The notes beneath the pieces were generated by a model. That model ran no database searches. It saw nothing but the letters and a program-made list of their open reading frames with translations, and had not been told where the DNA came from. 64,000 nucleotides of DNA from positions 13,040,315 through 13,104,314 of the forward strand of contig NC_064239.1 of the NCBI RefSeq assembly GCF_023101765.2, in the 5' to 3' direction. Source of the DNA: Spodoptera frugiperda (taxonomy: Eukaryota > Arthropoda > Insecta > Lepidoptera > Noctuidae). Below, one piece after another: positions 1 to 12,063 of the stretch; the first letter of the stretch is position 1, and the number at the start of each line of letters is the position of its first letter. Both the position numbers and the translations under genes were made by a program.

Positions 1-339
1 AAATTTAAAAAATATTCATTCGATACATTATCACGTGGTGTTGAGAACAGAAACAAAAAAAACATCAACTTTTTATTTTTCTTTTTCTTGCACAAAATAT
101 GGCCTCACTTTTGTTGCCGATCATACCTTGATCTTGTTAAACGAGTGCTAAAATAAAAAAAAAGAAAACAAAATTCGATTAATCCGCGGACACTACGTAA
201 AGCATTGCTTCTTGTTTGTTTAAGATGCCAGCACTTAGTGTTTAAAGTTAGCTCCGTTTTGAAAAGCTGATTGAAAAGGTCATTTATTTTAAAATACGTA
301 ATAATAATTAATATGAAGAATAAATGTTTTTTGGTAGAT
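1..339. other. AT-rich DNA, no gene seen
   Basis: Low-complexity AT-rich sequence. The short open frames here have no recognisable domain, no splice context and no codon bias, so none is called. Confidence 0.5.
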
Positions 340-470
340 GCATCTATTGGCCTCCGGTAACCACACTCACACAACGTATCCGTTGTTTCACCTCGGTTTT
401 CTATGAGGCCGTGGTGTCACTCCGATCGAGCCGGCCTATTCGTGTCGAAGCATGGCTCTCCCACACTTAC
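340..470 (-). repeat. D1 dispersed GC-rich repeat, fragment
   Basis: This is a reverse-complement fragment of the commonest repeat in the window. D1 in forward orientation runs from a GGGAGAGCCAT-type start, through GGCCGGCTCGACCGG and GTGAGTGAGGTTACCGGAGG, to GGCCGGCAACGCACTTGTAACG and a GATTGCTTACC end. It explains the short open frame around 324-599, which is therefore not a gene. Other D1 copies not listed separately are 38818-38990, 45300-45440, 58128-58350 and 61618-61815. Confidence 0.75.
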
Positions 471-1472
471 ATTAATTTCTATCCTTATGACGAAGAGAAT
501 TTTAAAGTTAAAGAATCGATTAACAATTTGCTACGAGAATCGAATGCACTGCGTCGCAATTCGCACTTAACTTATAACTCAACGCGGCAGTTACGTTAAC
601 TCTTTCCCGACTAATTTAATCACAATCTCAACTTGGTTAGACTTGCGGTTAAAGTAAGGTATTTAACTAGTTTTACCCTGGTATTAATTAGCACTCGCCA
701 AGCGTATAACGTGTTTTATTTTATTACAATTAGCTGTCGAAATAAAAGGCGAGTTTGTTAGTTAAAAGATTACTGTACCTAGTTATGCCGAACAAAAAAC
801 AAGAATCACCCAAATTGGACAACACACACTTAAACATTTAAGTAATCGATGTATAAAACTGCTATGTATCGTGAAAATGCTTATATTATACATAAAAAAA
901 GGTATCAGCTGAATTGAGAACCTCTTACTTTTTAGGAAGTCGGGCATAATTTTATTTTAACTTTAGTTCTTATATGCCTTAACTTAAATATTAATATAAA
1001 AATACATAATAAATGTAGTTATGTATACAGTACGATGTAAGAGGGACGCTCCCGAAAAACACTAGGTACAAGAACTTTATGTTTTTATAATTTTAATCAC
1101 ATAATTTACCATCCCCTGTTTGCGGGGTTTGGGAGCGTTCTCATTTACACCCTGTTTTACTTAACTAATTGCACATCAATAGCCTAAAAGTGGCCATTGC
1201 TGACCAAAGGCCTCTTCTCACATGAAGAAGGTTAACTTGACTTCACATTAATCAACACTTTGACCGAAAAGTCAAAGTAATCTTGTAATTAAGACACAGT
1301 TTATCTCTACATGCAACCGCTTGGAGATATGGGAAAAGTAAAATTATGCTAATGTACCTAGATACGTACGTACCTAGTAATGTGTACTGAGATAAAACTG
1401 ATAAGAATGTGGGCTACGTCTATAAGAAACTAGAACAAAAATAGTTGCAAGATATCTGTAGATAGTAACTAG
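471..1472. other. AT-rich intergenic or intronic DNA
   Basis: No convincing coding region. A short piece near 1190-1235 carries the CAAAGGCCTCTTCTCAC signature that recurs at 14925, 15360, 19480, 26580, 30180, 40320 and elsewhere, so it is an old dispersed repeat. Confidence 0.5.
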
Positions 1473-1650
1473 GCGAGTGCACGGTGGCTGGGCAACTGGC
1501 TGTCATGCAACGTGTAGCGGGTTCAAGTCTCACACGGAGCAACTCTCTGTGTGATCCACAAATTGTTGTTTCGGGTCTGAGCGTTATGTGTATGTGAAAT
1601 TGTATGTTTGTAAACGCACCCACGACACAGGATAAAATCCTAGTGTGGGT
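1473..1650 (+). repeat. tRNA-headed SINE
   Basis: It begins with a tRNA-like head (a GGCTGGGCAACTGGC block) and a B-box-like GGTTCAAGTCT at about 1520-1530. The body includes CACGGAGCAACTCTCTGTGTG and the tail AGGATAAAATCCTAGTGTGGG. A reverse-orientation copy lies at 31640-31850 with a better B box. The pol III-type internal promoter elements and the second copy support a SINE. The 1420-1623 antisense open frame is a shadow of it. Confidence 0.75.
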
Positions 1651-2487
1651 TTTAAAAAATATACCGTTGTTTTTTTAAAAGAATAATGATATTTTAATTT
1701 TTAGGATAGGCCATTTTATACATATTTGTCATTTTTGTAATGTTTGGAAAAGCTTTTCTTTTGGAATTTTTGAATAATTTTTGCTCACATATGTTTTTTT
1801 TTTAACTTGAATAGTAAGGAGTAGGATCTTAAAGTTCGTAAAGTACATCTTTCATGAAATACGTTATTTAAGAAAAAAATAATTTGTTAATTAATTTTAA
1901 TTAGTAAGTATCTAGAATTCTAATTAGTATAAATTTAGTATCTAGAATAAAAATTATTTATTTTATTTTCAAATTGTTGTTCATTGTTTTAATTGTAAAT
2001 TATAGTAAGTTTTACATATTTATTTATTACTTATTTAAGTTTTTATTTCACGTAGATTTAAATAGATAGTAATAATTATGTATATAAAGATAATAAGCAC
2101 CTCAAGTTAAACGCATTTTCTCCATACTGATGTCTGATAGGTATTTACTTATTCATTTATTTACATAGCTGATAATTTACGTCAATTTATAATTTAAAAG
2201 CGATAATTTTTTGCAACGAAAGTGTCCATATTTATTTTATTTCGAATATTAAATAAAAAATGTACATTGCACTAGCAGGTACATTGTCGATCAACAAACA
2301 ATAATTAGTTTCACTCTCTCGAAGTAACACTTGTGTGCATCCGAAAAAATTATACGGAACAAAATATTCATGTTCCGTAAATATTAATGTTGTATTTTGT
2401 CAGCTTCTGTTTGTTTGATCACCACGTAACACACACTTGCATGGACCCTCAGACATCGACAATAGAACACAAGACACAACCACCTAC
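1651..2487. other. AT-rich DNA downstream of the minus-strand exon
   Basis: This probably lies inside the first intron of the minus-strand gene whose first coding exon ends at 2488. I could not identify a second exon of that gene in it. Confidence 0.4.
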
Positions 2488-2868
2488 CTCTTCATCCCAA
2501 GAAGGCTCCGCATACTCCTGGTCTCCAGCCTCCTCCCGCCGTTCTTCCTTCATCATCTGCAAGTCTTTCACCACTCCATCCATCTGCTCCGCACTCAACC
2601 CTCCCCACACCTTCATTGCAGACAACAACTCCTCATCCTCATCGGTCAACTCCTCACGTTCCGGGGACAACCGAATAGCATTTAATCGATCCAATTTTTC
2701 GTACAACTTGTCTTCCGGAGACGGCTCGGAATATCGGTCCGGGGCGGCGGTTAACTTGTCTAGTTTTTGGTAAAGTTTGTCGAAACGGTTCGAAAACGGC
2801 GTGTCGGTGACATGAGCGGTTCGGATGCGGTGCGTAAGGAAGATCACGAGAAGGGATAAACGCAGCAT
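2488..2868 (-). CDS. First coding exon of an unidentified secreted protein
   Basis: I do not recognise this gene. The exon reads 127 codons from a Met codon at 2868 down to 2488, where an intact donor GTAGGT follows in phase 0. Read-through would stop 12 codons later. The N-terminus MLRLSLLVIFLTHRIRTAH looks like a signal peptide. The rest is strongly charged and probably helical, with two similar blocks (FDKLYQKLDKL and EDKLYEKLDRL) and then an acidic stretch rich in Glu, Asp and Lys. An in-frame upstream Met at 2985 exists, but that segment is Arg/Gly-rich and CpG-rich and looks like 5' UTR. I chose the downstream Met because it directly precedes the hydrophobic core. Remaining exons must lie leftward, within 1-2400 or beyond. 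The base composition is clearly more GC-rich than the surroundings. Confidence 0.6.
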
Positions 2869-3060
2869 CGTGCGAGCGCGGCGGCCGGGCGACTGGCGCG
2901 GGCGCACGCCACATGTCGCCACTCCAGACCCGCGCTGCGTCAACGTGCCCGTCCTACCGACCGGGATTGATCTTGATTTTTTCAATAGTTCTCTCTCAGC
3001 GTGAAATTATTAACGTTTCACACATTTGAAGCTGTTTTTGTTATCTCCGGGATGTCCCGG
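2869..3060 (-). promoter_or_regulatory. CpG-rich 5' region of the minus-strand gene
   Basis: A short CpG-dense island (GCGCGGCGGCCGGGCGACTG and similar) stands immediately upstream of the secreted-protein exon in an otherwise AT-rich region. This fits a 5' UTR and promoter. No TATA box is evident. Confidence 0.4.
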
Positions 3061-4080
3061 GTTGTAAGTTCATCGTATGTATTAAGATAAACTGATACTT
3101 GTAGGTGTTAATATGCGTAGAGTCAGTGTTTTAATAACATGTATTTCTATCGAATGACTCATTAAAATTACCGTGTATGTAGTAGGTATTCTTTATTTTT
3201 TTCTAGACAATAAGTAAGAACATTAAGGATTTCTCAAGTTCAAAGCTTAGCTAGTACTTAGTCTTATTTTTGTGTTGCGTCAGATCATAATATATAGGTA
3301 TAAAGTGTCTACCTAATTTAAATTTAATTTAACACTCAGTCTTACGGTTATTTACTTTATGTAAGAAATAAGTAAGTAGGTGTATTAGTTAATACCCACA
3401 GTTTTTCAAAGTGGAGTAATCCTACACATATTTTTTTATGAAATAGGAATTAAACTTTTTAACCGGATCACTATCAACACTAGAAGAGTAACAAGTGCGT
3501 TGCCGGCCCTTTAAAAATGAGTACCATTAAACCATAAATAGGTACTTTTGAAATGTCATCAAATAAATAATAGTCTGTCAGTCTGTCCGTCAGTGCTCTA
3601 GGTGCTCTTTTAAAAGTATAGCTTCGAAACTACATGCATACGTTAGGTACTCTTTAAAAAAATACATGATTTATCAGAGTAGTAACTACTTGAGTACCTG
3701 ATGAACTATACAATATTGTTATTTTAAGAGTTATAAATAAAAGTATCGTCATTGCATTACAGTAAAACGATTTTTTTTATTGTATAGGTACTGTCTGTAA
3801 CTAACTACAATCTTAGTTTACAAAACATGCTAATTTCTTTGTCATTGATAAATAGTTTGTAACTCTTTGAACTATACAAGTTAAGATACTGTTGTTGCTA
3901 GCCGAATTTTGATAATATTTTTGAGATATAAACAAAAAAACAGAAATAGATTTGTTTTTTTATAAATCAAGTACCTACTTTAGGCACTTAAGGAAAATGT
4001 AAAAATAAATATTATATTGATAATTTAAAGAGTTCGTTCTACCAATAATACCTAGCTCCAAAAACTGAAATCAACAACAA
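3061..4080. other. AT-rich intergenic DNA
   Basis: Nothing recognisable is coding. From about 3950 onward the sequence resembles 32900 onward, which marks the left side of the locus duplication. Confidence 0.5.
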
Positions 4081-4094
4081 CAACGTTACGAAAA

Positions 4095-4300
4095 AAAAAG
4101 TTCTGCACATTGTGGCACGTAATGCCACCGTACAATGTTCACCTACTTTTAATCGTTTGTGTTTTAAGTCCCATGTATTTGAGGTTGAGCCTATTGCCAT
4201 ATACTGGGCGCACTGAGAAATTTTGGAAAAACCGAAAAAAGCCCGGTTATACTTTGCCCGCGACCACCCGACTAAAGAGGCAGTTGACTGAAATCATGCT
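4095..4300 (-). repeat. Degraded tRNA-type SINE (family S2)
   Basis: It matches the reverse-orientation SINE at 34100-34378: GGCACGTAATGCCACCGTACA, then GAGCCTATTGCCATATACTGGG, then a degraded tRNA-like part ending AAAGAGGCAGT. The B-box region is missing or damaged. The copy at 33060-33310 occupies the same place in the duplicated locus. Confidence 0.6.
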
Positions 4301-4379
4301 CATAAAAACCTTAAAATTTCGGATTCTACCATTTGAATATGTCCAATGCATATCTTCAAATCTGTGAAACTAAAGTTAA

Positions 4380-4680
4380 AAACCGTGTTACCCGACCCTG
4401 AAAATGAACTACACGCGGCCACAATCAACATAACCCTAAAACATGTATCAAGAATAAATAATTTCATAAAATTACAAATGCAATCAGTTCCTTAATTTGA
4501 AGCAATCAGAGGCAGACGGTACTTTGACCGCGCACACATAAATTGTATTGTTCATTCAAGCAACAAGTCTGGTCCGGAATAAAAAATAAGAACAATAACA
4601 TGCTTTACATGTCTTTTGTTATTCGAAGGGTAGGAGAAACATAATAATAAATGTAGCACATGCTATGATAGTTGAGAAAA
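4380..4680. repeat. Left copy of the locus duplication (block a)
   Basis: Nearly identical to 33390-33700, for example through CACACATAAATTGTATTGTTC and AGTCTGGTCCGGAATAAAAA. Together with blocks 9845-10190 and 12064-12790 it shows that the upstream region of gene A was duplicated along with the gene. Confidence 0.75.
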
Positions 4681-4809
4681 AAAAATGCGAGTAGACGGAT
4701 AGTAAGCAAAGGCGTCGTCCATGAGACACACGCCAAAGTTACAAGTGCCTTGCCGGGATTTTAATCTTAACTTTAGTCAAATATATTTTTTAATTTTTAA
4801 ATGACTTTT

Positions 4810-5060
4810 TGGACAATCAATGTGAGCCATGCTTCGGCCGAATGGGCCGGCACAATGAAACTTCGTTGTGTGACTGAGGTTACTGGAGGCCCAATTACCA
4901 TTCACAATCTTCACAAACCCTGATTCCCCAACAACTCTTAAATTCCTAATCCACAAAAGGCCGGCAACGCACTTGTAACGCCTCTGGTGTTCCGGGTGTT
5001 TATGGGCGGCGGCGATTGCTTACCATCAGGTGATGCGCCTGCACGTTTACAAGTTTATAC
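4810..5060 (+). repeat. D1 dispersed repeat
   Basis: Forward D1 copy from GAGCCATGCTTCGGCCGAATG to the GATTGCTTACCATCAGGTGAT end, diverged. It forms an inverted pair with the copy at 5575-5840. Confidence 0.7.
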
Positions 5061-5410
5061 AAAAAAAATCAATAGGATTATAGAGTCGACAGCAAACTTT
5101 AGACAGTTACCGTTTAATCTACAATAGACAAATAATCATAACAAACGAGTGAAAACATCGAAAAAGTGAATAAAATGATGATTAAAGAATTCAAAGATCT
5201 CCAACGTCGTACTACAGGGACGTTCTCTACATATCTAAGTAAGTCACGTTCGCCTGTCCGTCTGGACGCTCATTCATTGCAAGCTGCATGTCTAGCCGGT
5301 TCCGTATATGCACGCTTCATATTAACACCAGTACTTGTCCTATAGTGACGTCAGAGTGCATTTTGTCAAACCTACGGGCAACTAACGGCCGAAATTATTT
5401 ACCAATCTCA

Positions 5411-5549
5411 TGTCCGAATACTCAAACGCTACTCAATTTTAAGACGCTCTCAAAACTAGTTCTATCCCTATCAATTCTTTCTAAAATGACAGTGATAGCT
5501 CGATATTTAAGTGCAACTTAAAATTGAGTAGCATTTCAGTATTCATGCG
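5411..5549. mobile_element. Short MITE, Harbinger-like (copy 1)
   Basis: The ends are inverted: a left end CCGAATACTCAAACGCTACTC and a right end complementary to it (GAGTAGCATTTCAGTATTC). It is the same 139-bp element as at 15502-15640, where a 3-bp TAA target duplication is clear. Here the flanking triplets are TCA and TTA, so the duplication is degraded. The open frame over it has no meaning. Confidence 0.65.
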
Positions 5550-5574
5550 TTAAACATTTTTTTATGGTATAAGC

Positions 5575-5840
5575 CGGTATACGAGCAGATACATCACCTG
5601 ATGGTAAGCAATCGCCGCCGCCCATCGAAACAAGAGGCGTTACAAGTGCGTTGCTAGCCTTTTGGGGGTTAGGAATTTATGGGTTGGTGGGGAATCGGGA
5701 ATTGGCAAGGGGGTATTTGGCCCTTCGGTAACCTCACTCACACAAGCGTTGTTTCACGTCGATTTTTTGTGATGCCGTGGTATCACTCCGGTCGAGCTGG
5801 CCCATTCGTGCCGAAAGATGGCTGTTCCACGCTTACAAAT
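5575..5840 (-). repeat. D1 dispersed repeat, reverse
   Basis: Reverse D1 copy, from ATCACCTGATGGTAAGCAATC to the CATTCGTGCCGAAAGATGG region. The open frame at 5679-5867 is a shadow of this repeat. Confidence 0.7.
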
Positions 5841-7690
5841 CAATGGCTAATATTCTGGATAACTTAATAGTAAACTTGGTTTTTTGTGAAGAATTTCAAC
5901 ATCACAAATCCCAAATATAAATTAAATTATACGATGAACGAATCCGTAACGTATAAAGTCACTGCAGACCATGTTCCAAATAGCTTTAGGGCTTAAAATA
6001 CTTAAGTTATTGATAACAAGATTAATAATAAAAGGTTTTTTTTAAAAAGGGAACCGCTTTCAATTTTATTTACCGCGTGCCATCAAAATCGGTTCAGCCA
6101 AACGCGAGATAATCGCGCACAAACATACATACATACAGGTCAAACTGATAAACTCCTTTTTTTTGAAGTCGGTTGAAAAGAACTTACAATTCACACATAA
6201 CTGCACCTTACCGTTTGATCGTTTATTTGCATTTTTCAAAATGAGGCCAATCGTTAAGGTACTCGCTAACTGAGACGATTAATTTTTGATCCTTAACCGC
6301 GTGATATTAGGCTCTAAATTTGGTCGCGTTGGAGAAAATACAACAGTGCATTTCTTTCTCATAGTACTTTTAATTAATTCCCTTATTACAATGAGCTACT
6401 TGTAAAATATTTATCTTAATACGACCACTACTAAGAAATATTTACATTAAACTAACTACTAGTAGATAAACAGAGGTAGAATTTTGACACATTTTGTATG
6501 GAACTTATGTCAAAATTCTACCTCCGGTAGGCAAATCTACCGATTGGTAGGTTATTGGAATGCGCCGTTAGTCAAAAACATTATAAATTACATAAAAGAA
6601 ACATATCTTCGGTTAAGTCAAAGTCAACGTTCAAATTATTTGTTTCAAATAGACCAGTAAGGCACTTTTGTTTTGAACGTCAAAACAAATATTAAAAAAT
6701 GCCTGTCTGTCAGTCAGTCCACTTGTAAAACTATTTGCTTGTTACAAAGTGTAGATTCCTATGGATAAGAACGAACAAGAAACTAAATCTCAAAATAATA
6801 TGCTTTAGCTTTACGCAAGCCATTTATTCTTGCAGTACGTTTTTTTTTCTTGTTAGTTCAATACCGAAATCTAATTACCGCCCCTATAGGGGTGGGTAAG
6901 TCTGACTGGCCACCAAATTATACCAGCTTGGTGAGACTGAGCTTCCCTCGAGACGAATGACCCCTTGCAGTACGTTTTGTCCCATTCGCTTGGAATCCGC
7001 ACCAGTGCGCGAGAAACTTAACACGTTTGGTGATCAAAGCACCATTACCAGTCGCTGCTTTCAATTAAATATAAATTATTTCGAGATATTTGAGTAACAC
7101 TGTGTGTCATCATAAACAGACATATTTTATGTAGGATAATGAATAAACTCATTCAGCATCGTGAGCTGATGTCCATATATCTATCGTGATATTTTATTTC
7201 GTTGATTTAGTATATCTCACAATAGTACAAAAATATGTTCTTACAATATCATTACCTTTAGCTAGTAGCTGGATTCTCTCTCTCAATTTTTTTGATGTCA
7301 TTTGAGTAAACGACATCAGAAAAATTGAGTAAATGTAATAAAATTGAATCCAGTCAAATGAACCCGAAAATTAAAAACGGACGAATCATAAAACATCGAG
7401 GCTATCGGTATTTAAAACAGACATTAAGCAGATATTAATGAATACTGTTTATTGAAACCTCATTTTCATCAGAAAGTAAAAATAAATTATTGCGTCCCGT
7501 CGAACATCACTGATTGACGAAATGGAACACCTACTATGTAAAACAATAAATTACGAATTAGAGAAAAGTTAGAATATTTGACCAGACATAGGAAACAGGA
7601 GATTCGCTTTTCACCTCTTTACAATGAATGTTTATAAAGCACCAATTTCTACACAATGAACAACTGTAACAAACTTTTGCAATTAATATT
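5841..7690. other. Repeat-poor AT-rich intergenic DNA
   Basis: No coding region. At 6045-6180 lies the 3' tail of a common lepidopteran LINE (CCGCGTGCCATCAAAATCGG, then CATACATACATACAGG, then CTCCTTTTTTTTGAAGTCGG). At 6465-6535 a short inverted repeat (TAGATAAACAGAGGTAGAAT against ATTCTACCTCCGGTAGGCAA) can form a hairpin. Confidence 0.5.
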
Positions 7691-7699
7691 AATAAGCAA

Positions 7700-8350
7700 A
7701 GCAGCTTGTGGCGAGCTGTTGGGCAGTGGCGACCCCACGGACCTGACTCCCGGGAGAGGCCCTACTTTTTAACTCCGGTTAGTACTCGTGACTATCCGGA
7801 GTGGCCTCTCCTACCTCACTCTTGCCTTAATCGGCTGGTTTGAGTGGAGATTCGCAAGAGTGGAGTTGCCTTCAGCTCCACTTGGGGGAAGGACGTATCC
7901 CAGTAAGATGCTGGTAGGGGTCTTGACCGTACTTCCGGGATTGCTCTGATAGCCGTGGGATGCCCCTCCTTCCTCAAGCAGCTCAACGGATGTTGCTTCC
8001 CTTGTCGCTACATGCTAGCGGCCGTTTCCGGGGCCCACTATTGAGTTTGCGAGTCCCCCCTGCCTGTTTATCCGTATTTTTCAATATTGGTCAGGGGCAG
8101 GGGCCATAGTCCCCATAGTTAACCGGTTAACTATTCCACAGCCACCCATACCCATATCCCTATCATTTCCTTTTACCATATCTCACAATAGTCCTGCATC
8201 AACCGGGGATTGTCCTTTGGTGTACTTCCATAGTGCATACAGGGATAATCGCCGGCTGATGTCCCCTTACATTTAGATTAAAATTGTTCAACGGGCCTCT
8301 GCGAGTTGGCTTCGGCCCCTCGTACGCCTTCCAAAGGTCCGGGACCCTGT
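7700..8350. repeat. GC-rich retroelement-like segment without ORF
   Basis: About 650 bp of markedly GC-rich sequence stands in an AT-rich background with no open frame over 60 codons. The composition and sharp edges suggest an untranslated part of a non-LTR element or another inserted repeat. The family is not identified. Confidence 0.4.
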
Positions 8351-8419
8351 GGTGCCGTGATTATGTAAAGAACAAACATAATATTTATATATAATACGAC
8401 GACTTATTCTTCAACAATT

Positions 8420-8550
8420 CAAATCCTCAAACTCGGTACTGATCTGCGGACAACGTAACAGGTTACCGGTGCCCCGGCTCAAAGCAGGAGAAGGAACGGC
8501 GTGATTTGTGGTCAGTAAGAGTCTGACATTCCTTCCCGCCTCACCAATGC
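8420..8550. repeat. Fragment of dispersed repeat D2
   Basis: It contains GGTCAGTAAGAGTCTGACATT preceded by a GGAGAAGGAACGG block. The same signature occurs at 16118-16265 (reverse orientation) and at 20130-20270 inside the Helitron. It is a small dispersed repeat. Confidence 0.6.
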
Positions 8551-8559
8551 AAAAGTAAG

Positions 8560-9840
8560 TTGGTTGTATACCTAAGCTGGATATACCAATTTCGAATAAC
8601 TACACGTGGAAGTACAGAGAAGAACATAAGCATAATATGATATTAGATTCATATTGGAAATTCACGGCGTCAAAACCGCGACTAAAAGCTACTAAACAAT
8701 AAAATAACCATCTTGATTAACGCGTCCATAGTTAAGATTACGCATCTATGCATGCTTCACATTGCGACCGGTCAATCGAGGGCCGCATAACAATCCCTCG
8801 GATACTTCCAGGAAACTTGGTCTTTGATATCCATAGTATTCCAATTCTTCAGGACTGTTTAATATGCATCGTGTATAGCCCAGCTGTGGTCGCCACCTGG
8901 CCAATTCGTAGATGTTTTGAGCATACATTTTTGTGATTGCAACCTTTAAGTATACATTTGTAACGGATTAGAGTATTATAAAAGTGATTGGAACACACCG
9001 CAAGTGGCATATCTGTAAAATTAGGGACTGTTTTTCCTACTAATTTGAGGAATTCTTGTTCTCCGTTAAGTAAATATCAATTACCAGAGGAATCAGAGGA
9101 AAAACACTCCGTGGTAGGTATACAAATTCGTCAATTAGGTAAATCATGTTAACATCACATTCTACTCTAAAAGAGTTCCCTTTATTACGCAGTTTGCCTT
9201 TTATATAATACGTTTGTATAATCTACCTAAAAAGAATTTTAAGTGGCCAAAACAAAACACAAGAACTAAAACACTGCGGAACACGTTGTTCTAAAAATGG
9301 ACGACATATAACGTCCTGACTCCTGACCGAATCAACATGGACAATTAAGACTATTTTAAAAACTAATACCTAGTTTAAAACAAAACAACGACATTTTTTC
9401 TAACTGATCAAAACAAAGCTATTAAAAAAAAGAACTTTTATAAATAGAACGACGCCATATTTGAAATGATTTGACAGTTACAAATGCCAATATGGCGGTA
9501 CCGAAAATAGCGCGCGAACTAAAAATAAAGGAATAGACGCAGCTGTGGCTATTTTTGATACAACATTCATGGTGTAGGCATTTAATAAGATGATGTAATA
9601 GGTAAGTAGCTCAAATAGAAATGTGGAGTAGACCGTGTTCTCACTACTTGTAGAACAAATTCTGGCTAACTTGTCACGCTGATCTGTTAAGACAAATTCT
9701 TTACTTTTTGTAATGGAATTGAGGTTATCTCCAGTTTCAATCTTAATATGAATGGTGACGCTGGGGCAAGACTGTTATTTTCCTAATACTGTCGCAGAGT
9801 ATTCTCCGTTTTGGTAGACTTTTGATGGTATTTTTATTTT
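8560..9840. other. Intergenic DNA, no gene seen
   Basis: The two overlapping opposite-strand open frames at 8746-8936 have no domain or splice support. Nothing else is supported. Confidence 0.5.
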
Positions 9841-9844
9841 ATTT

Positions 9845-10190
9845 TTTTAATGACACAACTCCGCCACACCCTCCTAAAACCGCTGCAACTCCTGTAAAAC
9901 CAGGGTCTATAGTAGATACAACCATGAAAACACCGGAACACTGAAGTCCGGCGCGTCCCAAGAACATGAATGACTGTCTTGGATCACGCAACAAAATAAA
10001 TCAAATATTATTAGAGGAGAAGAAAACGAAAACGTTTACCATTTTCATAAAAGAATAGTGAGCAACGTCACGCCCTATACCCCTATAGAGGTGAACATTA
10101 CGGCACGTATTGCCGTTATGCAATGTACACCCACTTTTCACCAATTGTGTTATAAGTTCCATGTAATAGGGGTGAGCATACTGCGTCTAC
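9845..10190. repeat. Left copy of the locus duplication (block b) with SINE head
   Basis: It matches 33740-34040: CTCCGCCACACCCTCCTAAAA, then GTCTATAGTAGATACAACCAT, then a GTGAACATTACGGCACGTATT block that is the start of SINE family S2. In copy 2, block b directly follows block a, whereas here they are about 5.2 kb apart. Confidence 0.7.
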
Positions 10191-10477
10191 GAGTAAAAGA
10201 ATAGTCATAATTCTACATCTAGTACACCAATCTATGGATATCTAGTACATAGGTTACTGAGACCGGTCTTTAAGTACCAACTAACTGATTACCTTAGTAT
10301 TCCAGATTAAATACCAGAGGTTGTGTTTATTCTAATTAATTGCCTTACCTACAATACTTCAACGCAATTAATGGTGTTTAAAACACTAGACAACCATTAA
10401 AACATAGGTTTCTAAATATACTTTGTAAGTCACATAATAACTATATTTTTCAATACATATGTATGAAGTGTCGTATG

Positions 10478-10700
10478 TCGTGGTGGCCGGACGTTTAAGA
10501 CATCCGCTTCTCATACATAAGAGTGTGGATTCGAAACCTACCAACGGCAAGTACCAATGTGACGTTTTCCGAGCTATATCTACTTTCTAAGATTATTTAG
10601 ACACCACTGACAAACGGTAAAGGAAAACAATATGAGGAAACCTGGGCTTGTAATTTCTAATCATAAGTTTGTAATCGCCAACCTGCATTGGGCAAGCGTG
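10478..10700 (+). repeat. tRNA-headed SINE, third family
   Basis: A tRNA-like head (GTGGTGGCCGGACGTTTAAGA) is followed by an anticodon-arm-like CGCTTCTCATACA and a B-box-like GGATTCGAAACC near 10530, then a body with CGGCAAGTACCAATGTGACG. This is typical of tRNA-derived insect SINEs. The 3' boundary is uncertain. Confidence 0.55.
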
Positions 10701-11364
10701 GTGATTAATGCTTAAACCTTATTAGAAATTAGTTAACTAACGAACTCTAAAAAACCTGTACCTTGGAATCTTAGAGATCGCCGGTTAGATTAGCCGGCTC
10801 GAATAAACCAACCAATCAGAGCGCCAAACGCCCTCTCGTTTTGATTATTTTAAACGTAAAGCAAACTCGTACTAAGGATACCGTACTGAATGTTTCAACT
10901 GCGATCTCTAATACTCCAACACGATTGCCAAGCGTAGAGATTATGGTAAACCGTGGTAATGATGGCATTAGATGCAATCATAATATTAATTAATGATTAT
11001 TCTACTCTTATTGCATTCCGCAATCTATGACGATGTGTCATAACAGCTTTATGGCGTGGATATGTTCGTTAAATGCCGTAGGGTCAAGCTATCGTTCATT
11101 CTATACGAGGTCAGGCAGAACTTAGAAAGGGTGTTGTCTCCAATGCGGTCGATTATGACACGAAATAATTCATATTCTAACTGGTTTTAATATTAGTTAA
11201 TGATAATTTAGATTGATTAATGAGAGGAGTGGCAGGAGGGTACAGAGGCCTGTAGTTAGACTGTTATGGCTGAAAATGAACGAAATTAAAAAAACATACC
11301 GACCAAATTGAGAAAATCCTCCTTTTTGGGAAGTCGGTAAAAGATTAAAATGTTGATAAAATAG
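10701..11364. other. Intergenic DNA
   Basis: No coding region or clear repeat boundaries. Confidence 0.45.
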
Positions 11365-11370
11365 GGATGA

Positions 11371-12057
11371 TTTATTTATTTATTTACTCTTTATGCACAT
11401 TAATGTGTACATAGGTGGGCTTAATGCCGTAGGCATTTTCTACCAGCCAAACCTTTAGGTGGTGCAATGAAAAACCAGTGGTAGGTGCATTGAACAAGTA
11501 AGTACGGAAAAGCTCAGATGGAAAAAAATAGAATATACTTACTTATACAAATATATACCAGTATATATTTAAATAACATGGAAAAATAATAAATCTACAT
11601 AATAACATTACATATACTATTTACATATACTTAATATATACATACTACTTATATCATGATGAAGACTCTGACAACCTCTTCAGAGGAAGCTCCCGAACTC
11701 TCCGCTTGAACGTCAAGCGAGTAGACAGCATCCTGACATACACAGCAAGATAGATTGGATCAAAAAAGAAGAATGAAGGAATTTAGTGTGGTGTGTAGGA
11801 CATTGAAGGAGACGGTTATTGGAAGAGCGTAGATATTTGCTGTGGTTGGCGCAGGTGTACTGAAAAAGAGAGGAAAGATAGCTAGGCGAAGAAGCTGAGT
11901 TGAGGAAGGAGAAGAAGTGTGGTAAGCGCCCTTTGCTCCCTGCGCTGGCGTATGGGCAGCCACTTTAATTGCATCCGATGTGCAGAAACGTGATCATATT
12001 TACGCAGGTTAAAAACGAATCGAATGCAGTTATTCAGAAGTCGGTCGAGTTTATTGA
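11371..12057 (-). pseudogene. 5'-truncated Jockey/CR1-type LINE fragment, antisense
   Basis: On the - strand an open frame (11882-12106) carries the C-terminal reverse transcriptase region of a Jockey/CR1-type non-LTR element (NNCIRFVFNLRKYDHVS, then LKWLPIRQRRE). The left edge is the 3' tail (TTTATTTATTTATTTAC on the + strand). A GGATGA target duplication flanks it at 11365-11370 and 12058-12063. The duplicated locus copy near 34055-34065 has the empty site (AGGGATGATAACTGTATA), so this insertion postdates the duplication. Truncated and non-functional. Confidence 0.75.
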
Positions 12058-12063
12058 GGATGA

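Noticed and set aside
1473..1650. A genuine tRNA gene
   Set aside because: The B box is imperfect, no full cloverleaf can be drawn and a second copy has the same non-tRNA body, so it is a SINE.
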